Source of the DNA: Butyrivibrio sp. AE3009
GTDB lineage: Bacteria > Bacillota > Clostridia > Lachnospirales > Lachnospiraceae
DNA length: 64,000 nt
Direction: 5' to 3'
Assembly: GCF_000420845.1 (NCBI RefSeq)
Contig: NZ_ATVS01000003.1
Coordinates: forward strand, 124,001-188,000
Part shown: positions 28,194 through 37,247 of the stretch, piece by piece
Layout of the letters: the number at the start of each line of letters is the position of its first letter
Numbering within the stretch: the first letter of the stretch is position 1
The notes under the pieces: model-generated
Databases searched by the model: none
Told to the model about the DNA's origin: nothing
What the model saw: only the letters and a program-made list of their open reading frames with translations
Made by a program: the position numbers and the translations under genes

Positions 28194-28586
28194 TCAGAAC
28201 TTAACTACCTCGGGCTCATGAACAAAGGAGCTGAAGGTAGCTGTTGCATCCTTCATGTAGAAAACTTCAGTGTTTCTGTCATCAGCACTGTACATATTCT
28301 GAAGCTCCGGATAGGCATCAAGCATGCTGGCCTTGGCTTCTCTTCTGTCATCCGCAACAAGTGTGCAGGCGACTCTCAGCCACTCTTTGCCGTTAAATGC
28401 GCATATCTCAACCTTGGGATTCTTATGAATCTGCTTGGATACGTCCTTCATTCTTCCGGTCTGGATATAGAGCTTACCCTCGAAAATATTTACAGTTCCA
28501 AAGGGTCTTACTCTGGGCTGGTCTCCATCAACAGTTGCCAGATAATATGTGTTTGCTTCCTTCAAAAACTTCTCTACTCTCTGCAT
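28194..28586 (-). CDS. Pyridoxamine 5'-phosphate oxidase-like FMN-binding protein
   Basis: A 130-residue split-barrel protein that probably binds FMN or F420-like cofactor. It opens with VEKFLKEANTYYLATVDGDQ and has PRVRPFG, characteristic of the PNPOx-like class. A longer reading (from 28610) is possible, but AGGAGG lies 8 bases before the ATG at 28586, which sets the start. It sits between the HAD phosphatase (20-base gap) and the lipase-like gene. With the flavin-reductase-like gene at the operon head, it suggests a redox or flavin input to this signalling cluster. Function is unknown. Confidence 0.85.
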   Translation of the reverse strand: MQRVEKFLKEANTYYLATVDGDQPRVRPFGTVNIFEGKLYIQTGRMKDVSKQIHKNPKVEICAFNGKEWLRVACTLVADDRREAKASMLDAYPELQNMYSADDRNTEVFYMKDATATFSSFVHEPEVVKF

Positions 28587-28606
28587 CTTTTTTCTCCTCC
28601 TTATGA

Positions 28607-29533
28607 TCATTTATTATTCATTTTGGCAGTGAATTCTTTTTTATCCTTGTAATGGAAATTTTCAAGTTTCTCATTGCTTGCTGTTCTGTCGATAATGCAT
28701 TTCACCAGGAAATCGAGTTCGCTCCCTTCCTCATAGTTGGCGGCTGCGAAATACTTGATCCTGTTCGCATACATCATTTTGTAAACCTTGGTCTTATCTC
28801 CGGTCTCATCATTATAAACGCCGATTGAATGACCTCCGTAGGCATTAACAAGTCGCATGCAAGGCACATCGGTGTCGCTGTCGCCTATGTATACAAAGTT
28901 CCTGAAAGGAACCCTTCTGTCCTCCGGTGCACAATAATCGTTAACTCCGGGATCGTTGATATCAAGAACTCCCTTTTCTATTCTGAAAAGGAACTGAGTC
29001 TTATTCGTATAGTTGACAGCCTGGGCAGGCCATCTGGCAACACCCTTGTCATCATAGTAGAAACAGCTTGCATATACCTTCTCGAAGGCCCCGTTTCTTG
29101 CCGGGATTGTGCCTTCTATCATCTCCTTAAGACCGGAGGAAATAATGTAATGCTCTACGATTACTCCTTTTTGCTTGCCATAAGCTCTGATTCTCTCAAA
29201 CCAGTCCTCAACTCCCGGAAAGAGCTTAACCTTGCTGCCGTATTCCTCCAGGGTCTTGCGATTGAGAATGAGCTTCCCTTCAGATTCCTGAAGCATCTTG
29301 TACATGTAGGCCAGGTTCTGATCCATGTCATTTTCTCTCGCAAGCCGAGTACATTCCTCCCAGAATTTGGGAACATCATAGCCTACCGACTGAATATACC
29401 CTTGCGCCTGCATATCATCAGGAGAAAGCGTCTTGTCAAAGTCATAGCAGATAGCCACGACAGGTTCACCTGTTTTATATTTTCTTACAAATGTGTCCTT
29501 CTCCAATAATTGTTCCTCCTGTTTATTTCTCAT
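28607..29533 (-). CDS. HAD-family phosphatase, phosphoserine-phosphatase-like
   Basis: A 308-residue cytoplasmic hydrolase with motif [12 protein letters not shown] (nucleophile Asp near residue 31), Ser motif [10 protein letters not shown] and a C-terminal acidic motif [10 protein letters not shown], all in usual HAD order. The inserted cap (~45-110) places it with larger C1-cap members. It overlaps the end of the histidine kinase gene by 11 bases, so both are translated together. The substrate is unknown; a phospho-metabolite made or sensed by the signalling operon would be inference. Confidence 0.85.
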   Translation of the reverse strand: MRNKQEEQLLEKDTFVRKYKTGEPVVAICYDFDKTLSPDDMQAQGYIQSVGYDVPKFWEECTRLARENDMDQNLAYMYKMLQESEGKLILNRKTLEEYGSKVKLFPGVEDWFERIRAYGKQKGVIVEHYIISSGLKEMIEGTIPARNGAFEKVYASCFYYDDKGVARWPAQAVNYTNKTQFLFRIEKGVLDINDPGVNDYCAPEDRRVPFRNFVYIGDSDTDVPCMRLVNAYGGHSIGVYNDETGDKTKVYKMMYANRIKYFAAANYEEGSELDFLVKCIIDRTASNEKLENFHYKDKKEFTAKMNNK

Positions 29534-32042
29534 TTAGTATCTCTTTTACTTTATCCCAATCAAGATTTTTAAGTGCCTTGGCAATACTGCTTACCTTGTC
29601 CTGTTCTTTGGGAGGCAGTCTGTATTTACCGATCTCATCCAAAGCCATCTGTGCAGAGTCATAATCCATGCTGCCGGCATACTCGGAAAGGGCTACATAG
29701 GCATCCTTAAGTTCCTCTTCAGGCATCGGTTCTTTGATATCCTCACCGATTTCTCCGGAAAGTGCTGACAAAGGTGCCAACTTGTTCTTGAAAGAAAGAT
29801 ATTTCTCAATAAGCTCATCATAATGGGCAGTAATATAATTCAGATCATTATTTTTGCCAGCTGCTTCCATTTTGCCTGCGATTGCAGCAAGCCTTTCCGC
29901 TCCTATGATTCTGCTTGAAGTCTTAAGGGCATGTACCTTTACAGCCATGAGATGAAGATCTTTCGCCTCATAAGCACTGCCTATTGCTTTGGCATTCTCA
30001 TCAATGGTATCAAGGAAAAGAAGCAATGAAAAAATGTATATCTTAGCTCCTCCGCAGGCCTTGATGCCGGCAGTAACAGATAAATCATCAATCTCATATA
30101 GCCACTTAAGATCAGGCGCAAGCTCGGTATCCATAGGTGCATTTTCCATGAATGTATTTATAGTGACCAGCTCTTTATCTAGTTTTTCAAGAAGTAGCTT
30201 TTCCATTTCCTTAATATCTATTGGTTTGGTCAAAAATCCATCGAAGCCTTTGCTCTTATAAAACTGCTCAGCGCCGTCGAAGTAATTGGCTGTAAGCGCT
30301 ATAACCGGAAGTTCCTTATTCTTTTCACGGATGACTCCCACAGTTTCAATTCCGTCCATTCCCGGCATCATGTGATCCAGAAGAACCAGGTCAAACTTCA
30401 TTTTATCCAGCAGGTTAAGGCACTCTTCACCGGAGCTGCAGGTTACTATCTGCATCTTGGTATCCTTAAGGAGGTTCTTTTCGACGCTGAGGTTAACAGG
30501 ATTGTCATCTACGATCAGAATATTTGCCTCAGGCGCCGTAAACTGCGGAATATATGGGCCTCTGAATTCAAATTCAGTCTTTTCTACAAACTCACCGGAA
30601 GGTGCTCCATCAATAATCTTCTGTTCTACTTCAAAGTAAAAAACAGAACCCTCACCATAAACACTCTCGCACCAGAGTTTGCCGCCCATAAGAAGTGCAA
30701 ACTGCATTGATATATCAAGTCCAAGGCCTGTTCCCTGAATGCTGCTGTTTCTGCTTTCATCAAATCTTTCAAAGGCATTGAACAGATTCCCTATATTTTC
30801 CTGTTTAATGCCTATGCCGGTATCTTTTACCTGAAACTGCAGGCGACATTTATCACCATTAGTCTCCAAAACTTTAATCTTAAGGGAAAAGCCGCCCTTT
30901 TCAGTATATTTTACCGCATTTGTAAGCAGGTTTAAAATCACCTGCTTGATCTTACCGGAATCTCCATACAGCTTGGAAGGAATATCCTCATCAACCTCAA
31001 TATCGAAAGAAAGTCCCTTCTGGTTACTTCTACCTCTTATAAGCGAAACAGTGCTGTGAAGTTTGTCAAAAGGCTCGTACTCCTGCTGAACCAGATGCAT
31101 CTTACCGGATTCAATCTTGGATATATCAAGAATATCATTGATAAGCTCAAGAAGATTCTCGGATGCTCCCATGATATCAAAGGAATGATTCATGATTGAA
31201 AGGAAATACCCCTTAGGTACACCTGCAGGGTCTTCCCGAAGCAGGAGCTCTGCAGAGCCCATAATTGTATTGATAGGTGTTCTGATCTCATGGGACATGT
31301 TGGCAAGAAACCTTGACTTGGCATTACTTGCCTGTTCAGCAGCCAGTTTTGCCTTCTGGATCATGTTCATATTTCTGATCTCAAAAAGATACAGAAGCAC
31401 TATCACACCCACGATTGTTATGTTGGTAAGTGACAATCCGTAAAGAAACATCTGCAGGATCGTGGCCATATAAGGGAGTATGGAAAACAGAACCAGCGGA
31501 ATAATAACTCTCTTCTCAAGCACTTTGCGGCAATCAAAAATAACTGTTATCAGAAGAAGTGTCATGGTAAGAGGGAAAAAGTAGTTGAGCAATATTCCGG
31601 GAGCCCTGTGATACTTGTTAAACTCATCAAAGTAATAATACAGCCCCGTAAACTGTGATATTATCAGCATGATAATCCCGCTCAGAAACAGCACTTCACA
31701 AACAATAAGTCTCTTGGGAAGCCTGTCCAGTTTGCCCTCGTTCCTGCACAGGTCCATCAGATACAGATTAAATGCATGGGTGATAAAAAGAGACAGCAAA
31801 TAAACAAGGAAATTGGATATCCTTACAACATAGTATCCTGTTGCAGACATATCTCCCCTGTAAATATATGCGAAATAATCCGCCAAGAGCAGAAACATAG
31901 CCTCCGTTTCCATAGATACGAGAGCCTGTTTCCTTCTTGGAGAAAGAGTTCCGGTGAAAAGAGATAACACTATGAGTACGCCGCAGCTGCCGCTTAAATA
32001 CAGCATGACGCTAAGTTGTATCTGTTTAAGTGCTTCAATCAT
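29523..32042 (-). CDS. Hybrid sensor histidine kinase with receiver and Hpt domains
   Basis: A full phosphorelay in one 839-residue protein. Seven or so membrane helices fill residues ~10-222. HisKA carries phospho-acceptor H251 ([12 protein letters not shown]), the ATPase domain has the N-box ([10 protein letters not shown]) and GTGLGL, a receiver domain holds D556 ([10 protein letters not shown]), and a C-terminal Hpt domain has H704 (VKVHALK). There is no separate extracytoplasmic sensor, so the membrane helices probably sense the signal. No cognate output regulator is next to it. It shares ATGA with the flavin-reductase gene upstream and overlaps the HAD gene downstream. Confidence 0.94.
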   Translation of the reverse strand: MIEALKQIQLSVMLYLSGSCGVLIVLSLFTGTLSPRRKQALVSMETEAMFLLLADYFAYIYRGDMSATGYYVVRISNFLVYLLSLFITHAFNLYLMDLCRNEGKLDRLPKRLIVCEVLFLSGIIMLIISQFTGLYYYFDEFNKYHRAPGILLNYFFPLTMTLLLITVIFDCRKVLEKRVIIPLVLFSILPYMATILQMFLYGLSLTNITIVGVIVLLYLFEIRNMNMIQKAKLAAEQASNAKSRFLANMSHEIRTPINTIMGSAELLLREDPAGVPKGYFLSIMNHSFDIMGASENLLELINDILDISKIESGKMHLVQQEYEPFDKLHSTVSLIRGRSNQKGLSFDIEVDEDIPSKLYGDSGKIKQVILNLLTNAVKYTEKGGFSLKIKVLETNGDKCRLQFQVKDTGIGIKQENIGNLFNAFERFDESRNSSIQGTGLGLDISMQFALLMGGKLWCESVYGEGSVFYFEVEQKIIDGAPSGEFVEKTEFEFRGPYIPQFTAPEANILIVDDNPVNLSVEKNLLKDTKMQIVTCSSGEECLNLLDKMKFDLVLLDHMMPGMDGIETVGVIREKNKELPVIALTANYFDGAEQFYKSKGFDGFLTKPIDIKEMEKLLLEKLDKELVTINTFMENAPMDTELAPDLKWLYEIDDLSVTAGIKACGGAKIYIFSLLLFLDTIDENAKAIGSAYEAKDLHLMAVKVHALKTSSRIIGAERLAAIAGKMEAAGKNNDLNYITAHYDELIEKYLSFKNKLAPLSALSGEIGEDIKEPMPEEELKDAYVALSEYAGSMDYDSAQMALDEIGKYRLPPKEQDKVSSIAKALKNLDWDKVKEILNEK

Positions 32043-32638
32043 TTCTTTTTGGATTTGCCCTTCTTGTCCTTCTTATTCTTCTTAACTACGCTATATCCGA
32101 ATTTGCCAATCCTCTCGCCAAGTGTGAAATACTCACCGTGAGAATAAGTGATAGGATTCGATTTGGTAAGATCGAATTTTCCCTTGGAATCCATGTAAGC
32201 ATCGTCCACCGTTACACAGACAACTTCTCCGATGAACATGTCATGACTTCCAAGTTCTACAATGCTGTGAACCTTACATTCAATATTGACTGGACATTCC
32301 GCGATTCCGGGAGCTGAGATCTTCTGTGAAGGAAGCGGTGTAAGCTTCATCTCCTTGAATTTGTCATAATCCCTACCGGACCTTACTCCGCACCAGTCGG
32401 TAGCCTTGGCCAGTTTCTTGGTTGTGAGGTTGACGACAAATTCTCCCGTTTCTTTGATTATGTCATAGGAATATCTCTCTTTTCTTACAGAGATTGACAG
32501 CATCGCAGGACTGCTGCATACATTCCCGGCCCAGGCAACCGTAATAATATTGGGCTTCTCCCCTTCTCTCTGACAGCTAACCATTACAGCTGGGATGGGA
32601 TAAAGCATATTGCCTGGCCGCCAAACTTCTTTTGCCAT
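32039..32638 (-). CDS. Flavin reductase-like split-barrel protein
   Basis: A 199-residue FMN-binding protein of the flavin-reductase domain family, opening with [20 protein letters not shown] and ending in a Lys-rich tail. The ATG at 32638 is chosen over an earlier one at 32713 because AAAGGAAA lies in front of it and the family begins here. It would be cytoplasmic. The stop overlaps the histidine kinase start by 4 bases (ATGA), so it heads the signalling operon. A terminator-like hairpin (32671-32707) precedes it at once. Whether it reduces flavin or senses redox state is unknown. Confidence 0.87.
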   Translation of the reverse strand: MAKEVWRPGNMLYPIPAVMVSCQREGEKPNIITVAWAGNVCSSPAMLSISVRKERYSYDIIKETGEFVVNLTTKKLAKATDWCGVRSGRDYDKFKEMKLTPLPSQKISAPGIAECPVNIECKVHSIVELGSHDMFIGEVVCVTVDDAYMDSKGKFDLTKSNPITYSHGEYFTLGERIGKFGYSVVKKNKKDKKGKSKKK

Positions 32639-32670
32639 ATAACTTATATTTCCTTTCAGATTCCGCTTAT

Positions 32671-32707
32671 AAAAAACGGATGAGATATAATAATTATATC
32701 CCATCCG
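32671..32707 (-). terminator. Terminator of mscL, directly ahead of the signalling operon
   Basis: An almost perfect 15-base stem (CGGATG and GATATAAT arms, 32677-32707) is followed on the minus strand by UUUUUU. It lies only about 33 bases before the next ATG, so either the downstream operon is read through it or its promoter overlaps it; a TATAAT at the stem and another just upstream of it are candidates. Confidence 0.8.
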
Positions 32708-32750
32708 ACACACAAATCATATTATAAAAATAGGTTCACATACCAAAGGC

Positions 32751-33239
32751 TCAGTCCCCAAGCTCGGATGTGCAATGAGGACATCTTGTTGCCTCAATGT
32801 TGATCTCGCTCTTACAACGAGGGCAGATCTTGGTGGTTGCAGGTGCCTCAGCCTCTTCCTTGGCAAACTTGTTGCTGACACTGTTCATGAACTTAACAAG
32901 AAGGAAAATAACCAGTGCCATAAGAATGAAGTTGATAACTACAGTTATAAAGGTTCCGTAGTTAAGAGTTGCTGCTCCTGCCTCTTTGGCTGCATCAATT
33001 GTAGCATAGGAGCCACCATCAAGAACCACAAATTTGTTGTTAAAGTCGATTCCGCCTGTAAGAAGACTGATAACAGGCATAATGATGTCATCAACAAGTG
33101 ATGAGATGATCTTCTGGAATGCGCCGCCGATGATAACGCCGACTGCCATGTCCATTACATTTCCGCGCATGATAAACTCACGGAATTCCCCGGCAAAGCT
33201 CTTGCCCTTACCTGCTGCTTTTTTCATTTTCTCCGTCAT
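32751..33239 (-). CDS. mscL: Large-conductance mechanosensitive channel with C-terminal zinc ribbon
   Basis: Opens under membrane tension to release solutes during osmotic downshock. The 162-residue protein has the N-terminal helix and first membrane helix NVMDMAVGVIIGGAFQKI, a periplasmic loop and the second membrane helix around 85-112. At the end a zinc-ribbon-like pair of knuckles is added: C139-x2-C142 and C153-x2-C156, after a Glu/Ala-rich linker. Ordinary MscL ends without this domain. The gene stands alone with a terminator after it. Confidence 0.92.
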   Translation of the reverse strand: MTEKMKKAAGKGKSFAGEFREFIMRGNVMDMAVGVIIGGAFQKIISSLVDDIIMPVISLLTGGIDFNNKFVVLDGGSYATIDAAKEAGAATLNYGTFITVVINFILMALVIFLLVKFMNSVSNKFAKEEAEAPATTKICPRCKSEINIEATRCPHCTSELGD

Positions 33240-33294
33240 ACATTTTCTCCCATTCTGAATAGTATTTATTATTCAAAAAACTCCAACAATACAC

Positions 33295-33323
33295 TTGAAA
33301 TTATACCACAGATTCTGTAAAAT
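33295..33323 (+). promoter_or_regulatory. Promoter of tRNA-Gly
   Basis: A plus-strand -35 TTGAAA (33295-33300) and -10 TAAAAT (33318-33323) are exactly 17 bases apart, leaving about 30 bases of leader before the tRNA. Confidence 0.7.
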
Positions 33324-33358
33324 GATACATGTCGCCGGTTAAAAAACACGTTTTTTAC

Positions 33359-33429
33359 GCAGATGTAGTTCATCGGTAGAATGCAAGCTTCCCAAGCTTG
33401 AAAGGCGGGTTCGACTCCCGTCATCTGCT
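33359..33429 (+). tRNA. tRNA-Gly (anticodon CCC)
   Basis: The 71-base cloverleaf has acceptor stem GCAGATG/CATCTGC, D arm TAGTTCATCGGTAG, anticodon stem CAAGC/GCTTG around loop TTCCCAA with anticodon CCC, a short variable loop, and a T arm with loop TTCGACT. CCA is not encoded. It decodes GGG. It is the only RNA gene seen in the window and lies alone on the plus strand with its own promoter and terminator. Confidence 0.93.
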
Positions 33430-33441
33430 TCTTTTTATAGC

Positions 33442-33485
33442 AATAGGACCGAAGGTTATATCCCTTCGGTCCTATTACTTTTTCT
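33442..33485 (+). terminator. Terminator of tRNA-Gly
   Basis: A perfect 14-base stem (33442-33455 with 33463-33476, loop of 7) is followed by ACTTTTTTC on the plus strand. It also lies ~50 bases after the minus-strand binding-protein gene and may stop that transcript as well. Confidence 0.88.
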
Positions 33486-33526
33486 ACGATTATTTTTTTA
33501 TTCAAAATGATGTAAATCAGGTATTA

Positions 33527-35989
33527 TCAGCTGTTCTCATTTACATAGATGCTTACTCTGCTCTGGATGATATCAGCTACTTCCTTGGCTGTTTTCTGTC
33601 CACTGTAGAAGGCCGATGCTTCTTCCTGGATGATGGCGTTAACACTTTCATTAACGCTGTATACCAGAGTAATTGAAGCTATAAAATCTTTTACTTCCTG
33701 AACTTCCTCAGCAGTAAGAGGCTCTATGATGATCTCCATATCATCTACATAGTAGCTGTCATCATATTCTACCTTCTCGTCACCTTCCATATAGAACTCT
33801 TTGTGCATTGAAGCTTCGCCCATCTTGTCAAAGGAGGACTGTCTTATAGGGAAATTGTATTCTCCAAGCTTATCCTGGTATTCCTCAGTAAGGAAGGTCT
33901 TAACAAAATCCCATGCTCCGTCTTTAGAGCTACTCTTGGAACTGATGGCAATCCTGCACTCGGGGTAGATTACAGAGCAGTTTGCTCCCATATCATTCGG
34001 GAAGCCAATAAATGAAATGTCCTCTCCGAAAATACCCTGCTTGTACCTCTTGTATCCTCTGAAATCAGATAGATATGTCATATTAAAAAGGGACTGTCCA
34101 TCTCTGTAGAAGGTCTCCTTGTAGGTCTCCCAGGCATCGTCCTTGTATTCCTGAGGAAACTTCTCTGTAAACTCAAGGAAATTGATAAAGGACTCACTGT
34201 TAAAGCTGCAGCTCTTACTTTCCCAATCGATGTATTTATCACCGGATAACGCAAGTCCATTGCTTAAAAGCTCATTTCTGTCAGCTATGCCAAAGGCAAA
34301 CTCATAACTTGCACCTGTAGCCTTGATCAATTTGTTACAGTCATCAAAAGTAAGAACATTTTTGCCTTCAAGATATTTGGTCTTGGTTGTAACGGTGGCT
34401 ACATAGAAAGCAGGTACGATCTGGTACAGTTTACCATTTGTCTTAAGCGCATCAATTACGCTGGGAAGGAAATCCCCCTGGGACATATCGGGTTCTTTTT
34501 CCATATATCCCGTAAGATCTTCAAACAGGCCTTTGTTAATATAACTGTCCACCGGCGATGAAGATCTGAATACCATAATATCAGGTACATTTCCGGAGGC
34601 TATATCAAGGTTAAACTGATTCATCCCCGCTTCATAGTCTTCATCAGTGTCCAGAGATGAATAATCTACAATCTTGATCTTGTACTCATCGCTGTTCTTA
34701 TTGAAATTGATGGCATTCATTCTGATGTCATAATCAACATAATAACCGCCCAGTGTGATGATCTTCTTATCCTTGACCTGGTCAGCCGGAACCTTGGTGA
34801 GTCTGTTCAAGTGATAGCAATAATCCTCATCCTGAATAAGAGTAATAAACTCTGTATCGCTCATTGCTACCAGCTCGGTTAACGCATATCCCACCTGAAG
34901 GTCTGAGTCAATATAATCCAGAAGCTTGACCATGTTGTTGTTAGCAATATCATATCCGTAAACAGCACTTTCATCGGATACATACAGAGGATACCCATTT
35001 CCCTGAAGAATATAATAATCTGAATTACGTGATGCCACCGGTATCTCTATAGCATCGCCGACCTTGCCGTTCTCCAGATCAAATTCATGCAGTTCCAGCC
35101 CCTTATCACCGTAGTTGGTAACATAGATCTTGCCGTCTGAGCCAAGATGCGGTGTGTAATAGGACATGTAAACATCTTCTTTGGTCTCAGTCTTAAGTAC
35201 CGACTTGAAGCCTTCATCCTTGCTGTAGGACAGGACGCCGCCATCATAAAAGATGTACAGTCCCTTACCCTCAAGATACACCATTCCTCCGCAGGAAAAA
35301 TATCCGTCGGTAGAATACTCTGCAAGAGAAACCTTGTCTACAAGATTTCCGTTTGCATCATACTCAACCAGATACTGAAATTCGTCTGAGGAACTATCTT
35401 CCATATTATCTGAATCGTCAGAAATGATATCCGAATCTCCGTCTTCATTCTGAACCGAATTCTCCTCAGCTGCTTCTGATGATTCCTCATTTACAGCGTT
35501 ATCCTCTGCTGACTCCTCTGTAGTTTCATCACCTTCAGCAGTTTCATTACCTTCAGCTTCTTCGCCATCCTCGTAGGTCTGGACATCTCCCTCATCATAG
35601 GAATACTGATAGTATATGCAGTAAACATTACCCTCAGAATCATATGCAAATTCGTTATGGCCCTCATTTTCAGTCTCAGGAACAGTGAAATCCTTCACAT
35701 CACTTCCGTCGGGATTAAAGCTTATAAAACGAAGGATATTAGTATCGCCTGAAACGGCATGTATTCTGCCGTTATATAGACCTAAGCTCCTGAAATTATC
35801 GGTCTTAATGCCAATATCCAATTCCTCGGCCCTGAACACATAATCCTTGGAAGGCTTGGAAGCTTCCTCGATCACGTTGCTTTCATTATCTTTATTCTTT
35901 TTGCCGCAGCCTGATAAAGAAGCTGCCATAAGTGAAATTGCCAGTATAGCGCACAAAGGTTTCTTATAGAAGGTCCTTTTCTTTCTCAT
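33527..35989 (-). CDS. Large solute-binding lipoprotein with propeller-like N-terminal half
   Basis: An 820-residue exported lipoprotein. The start at 35989 is set by GGAGGAG a few bases upstream; a longer frame would displace the signal peptide. The lipobox LSGC has the lipid-modified C28. Residues ~55-400 read as repeated beta strands with DSEGN, DANGN, GSDGK turns, suggesting a beta-propeller, interrupted by an acidic Glu/Asp/Ser-rich stretch at ~131-202. Residues ~440-820 look like an extracellular solute-binding domain of the sugar type. It ends the eight-gene ABC operon and its start overlaps the MacB-like gene by 26 bases. The ligand is unknown. Confidence 0.85.
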   Translation of the reverse strand: MRKKRTFYKKPLCAILAISLMAASLSGCGKKNKDNESNVIEEASKPSKDYVFRAEELDIGIKTDNFRSLGLYNGRIHAVSGDTNILRFISFNPDGSDVKDFTVPETENEGHNEFAYDSEGNVYCIYYQYSYDEGDVQTYEDGEEAEGNETAEGDETTEESAEDNAVNEESSEAAEENSVQNEDGDSDIISDDSDNMEDSSSDEFQYLVEYDANGNLVDKVSLAEYSTDGYFSCGGMVYLEGKGLYIFYDGGVLSYSKDEGFKSVLKTETKEDVYMSYYTPHLGSDGKIYVTNYGDKGLELHEFDLENGKVGDAIEIPVASRNSDYYILQGNGYPLYVSDESAVYGYDIANNNMVKLLDYIDSDLQVGYALTELVAMSDTEFITLIQDEDYCYHLNRLTKVPADQVKDKKIITLGGYYVDYDIRMNAINFNKNSDEYKIKIVDYSSLDTDEDYEAGMNQFNLDIASGNVPDIMVFRSSSPVDSYINKGLFEDLTGYMEKEPDMSQGDFLPSVIDALKTNGKLYQIVPAFYVATVTTKTKYLEGKNVLTFDDCNKLIKATGASYEFAFGIADRNELLSNGLALSGDKYIDWESKSCSFNSESFINFLEFTEKFPQEYKDDAWETYKETFYRDGQSLFNMTYLSDFRGYKRYKQGIFGEDISFIGFPNDMGANCSVIYPECRIAISSKSSSKDGAWDFVKTFLTEEYQDKLGEYNFPIRQSSFDKMGEASMHKEFYMEGDEKVEYDDSYYVDDMEIIIEPLTAEEVQEVKDFIASITLVYSVNESVNAIIQEEASAFYSGQKTAKEVADIIQSRVSIYVNENS

Positions 35990-37247
35990 AATGTCTCCTC
36001 CTCGATTCAAACTCATATTTCTTATCAGCCAGATATTCAATAATATCCCTTGCCCCCCATGTCTTATGCCTGTACAGATGAACGATCCAGATCACCAAAC
36101 TGATTACAAGTATCATCACGCACAGTATTCTGAAAAACAGCAGTACACCAAGAACATCCTCCCAGCCTCTTGCCGTGTTTTCCCAATAAGGATAAAAGAT
36201 GGGTTTCCCCCACATGCTTCTTGTTCCAAACTCCTTTATTACCTTAAGGATTGAAAAGAATGAGAATCTGTCTGTGTTATCAATTGCATAGATATATTTA
36301 TCATCTACACCGGTACTCTCCTTGACACTCTTAAGGGCTATTCCGTCAACGGGATTGGGCATTATTACCTCATAGCAATTAATGCCTCCTGTAAGAGCTG
36401 TATCCCCATCCTCAGATGCTTCTTTGGACTGAGTTCTTCCGCTTAGTATCTCGCCGTATCTGCTAAGGGAATCATAGGACAGATACACATAGCTCTCATC
36501 AAGACCTGCCGCTTTTCTCATCCTTCCGGTGTCCTTCTTGACAACACCTCTGATATAATGTGGAATTCCACCAATGCTAACCATCTGATCAATGACATCG
36601 CTGGATCCAAAAAGCTGCCAGGCAAGCTCCTCGTCAATAATGACTGCGTCCTTCATCAGACTGTCCTTGTCAAAAAAGGATCCGGCAACCAGTGTAAGGG
36701 GATGGATTATAAAAAAGTCACCTCCCACGCCGATGGCATTAACATTTTCAGCCGTTCTGTTCTCAAAGCTGATTGTTACAAGGCCCTGAGCGCTATAGCA
36801 ACTTGAGTAGAGATCTGACAGTTTGGGACCCTTTTCTTCTCCCTTAGGTTCCTCCCCCATGTCCTCGATTCTGATGGTCTCAATTACCTGCTGATTGTTT
36901 TCATTAGCCGGTAATTCATCAAGGTCATAATAGGTCTCAACGGTAATACCCACTTCTGTCATTTTCTTTTCCAGATTGTACTCAAGCCTTTTGATACCGT
37001 CTTCTTCCACCATCTGATCCTCAGTGAAATAAAGACTTATCTGAGCCATTCTGTGATTCTCGGACCATCTCTCGGCGCCGTTCATTTCAGGCATCAGCGC
37101 TACTATATGCTCTGAAACCGCACCAAGAATCAGATTTATAACAAAGAGTGCCGCAAGAACAATCAGTATGATGTTGCGTTTCCTGTTGGAAAAGAATGCC
37201 GTAATATTCTGTTTGTCTATATTTATCTCAAAGTTAAATAGCTTCAT
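35964..37247 (-). CDS. MacB-like extracytoplasmic domain protein
   Basis: A 427-residue membrane protein with one helix near residues 27-50, a long extracytoplasmic region (~50-360) and a C-terminal helix around 368-392, ending in a charged cytoplasmic tail. The extracytoplasmic part, with EDMGEEPKG, GGDFFIIHPLTLVAGSFF and VIIDEELAWQLFG, resembles the MacB_PCD domain of FtsX/MacB exporters, but the four-helix FtsX permease core is missing. It shares one base with the end of the HlyD-like gene and overlaps the binding-protein gene, so it is made together with them. Its job may be to link adaptor and binding protein; this is inference. Confidence 0.78.
   Translation of the reverse strand: MKLFNFEINIDKQNITAFFSNRKRNIILIVLAALFVINLILGAVSEHIVALMPEMNGAERWSENHRMAQISLYFTEDQMVEEDGIKRLEYNLEKKMTEVGITVETYYDLDELPANENNQQVIETIRIEDMGEEPKGEEKGPKLSDLYSSCYSAQGLVTISFENRTAENVNAIGVGGDFFIIHPLTLVAGSFFDKDSLMKDAVIIDEELAWQLFGSSDVIDQMVSIGGIPHYIRGVVKKDTGRMRKAAGLDESYVYLSYDSLSRYGEILSGRTQSKEASEDGDTALTGGINCYEVIMPNPVDGIALKSVKESTGVDDKYIYAIDNTDRFSFFSILKVIKEFGTRSMWGKPIFYPYWENTARGWEDVLGVLLFFRILCVMILVISLVIWIVHLYRHKTWGARDIIEYLADKKYEFESRRRHYEKEKDLL

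Noticed and set aside
33340..33358. AAAAAACACGTTTTTT palindrome before tRNA-Gly
   Set aside because: Too weak and too close to the tRNA to be a terminator; a promoter upstream explains the region better.
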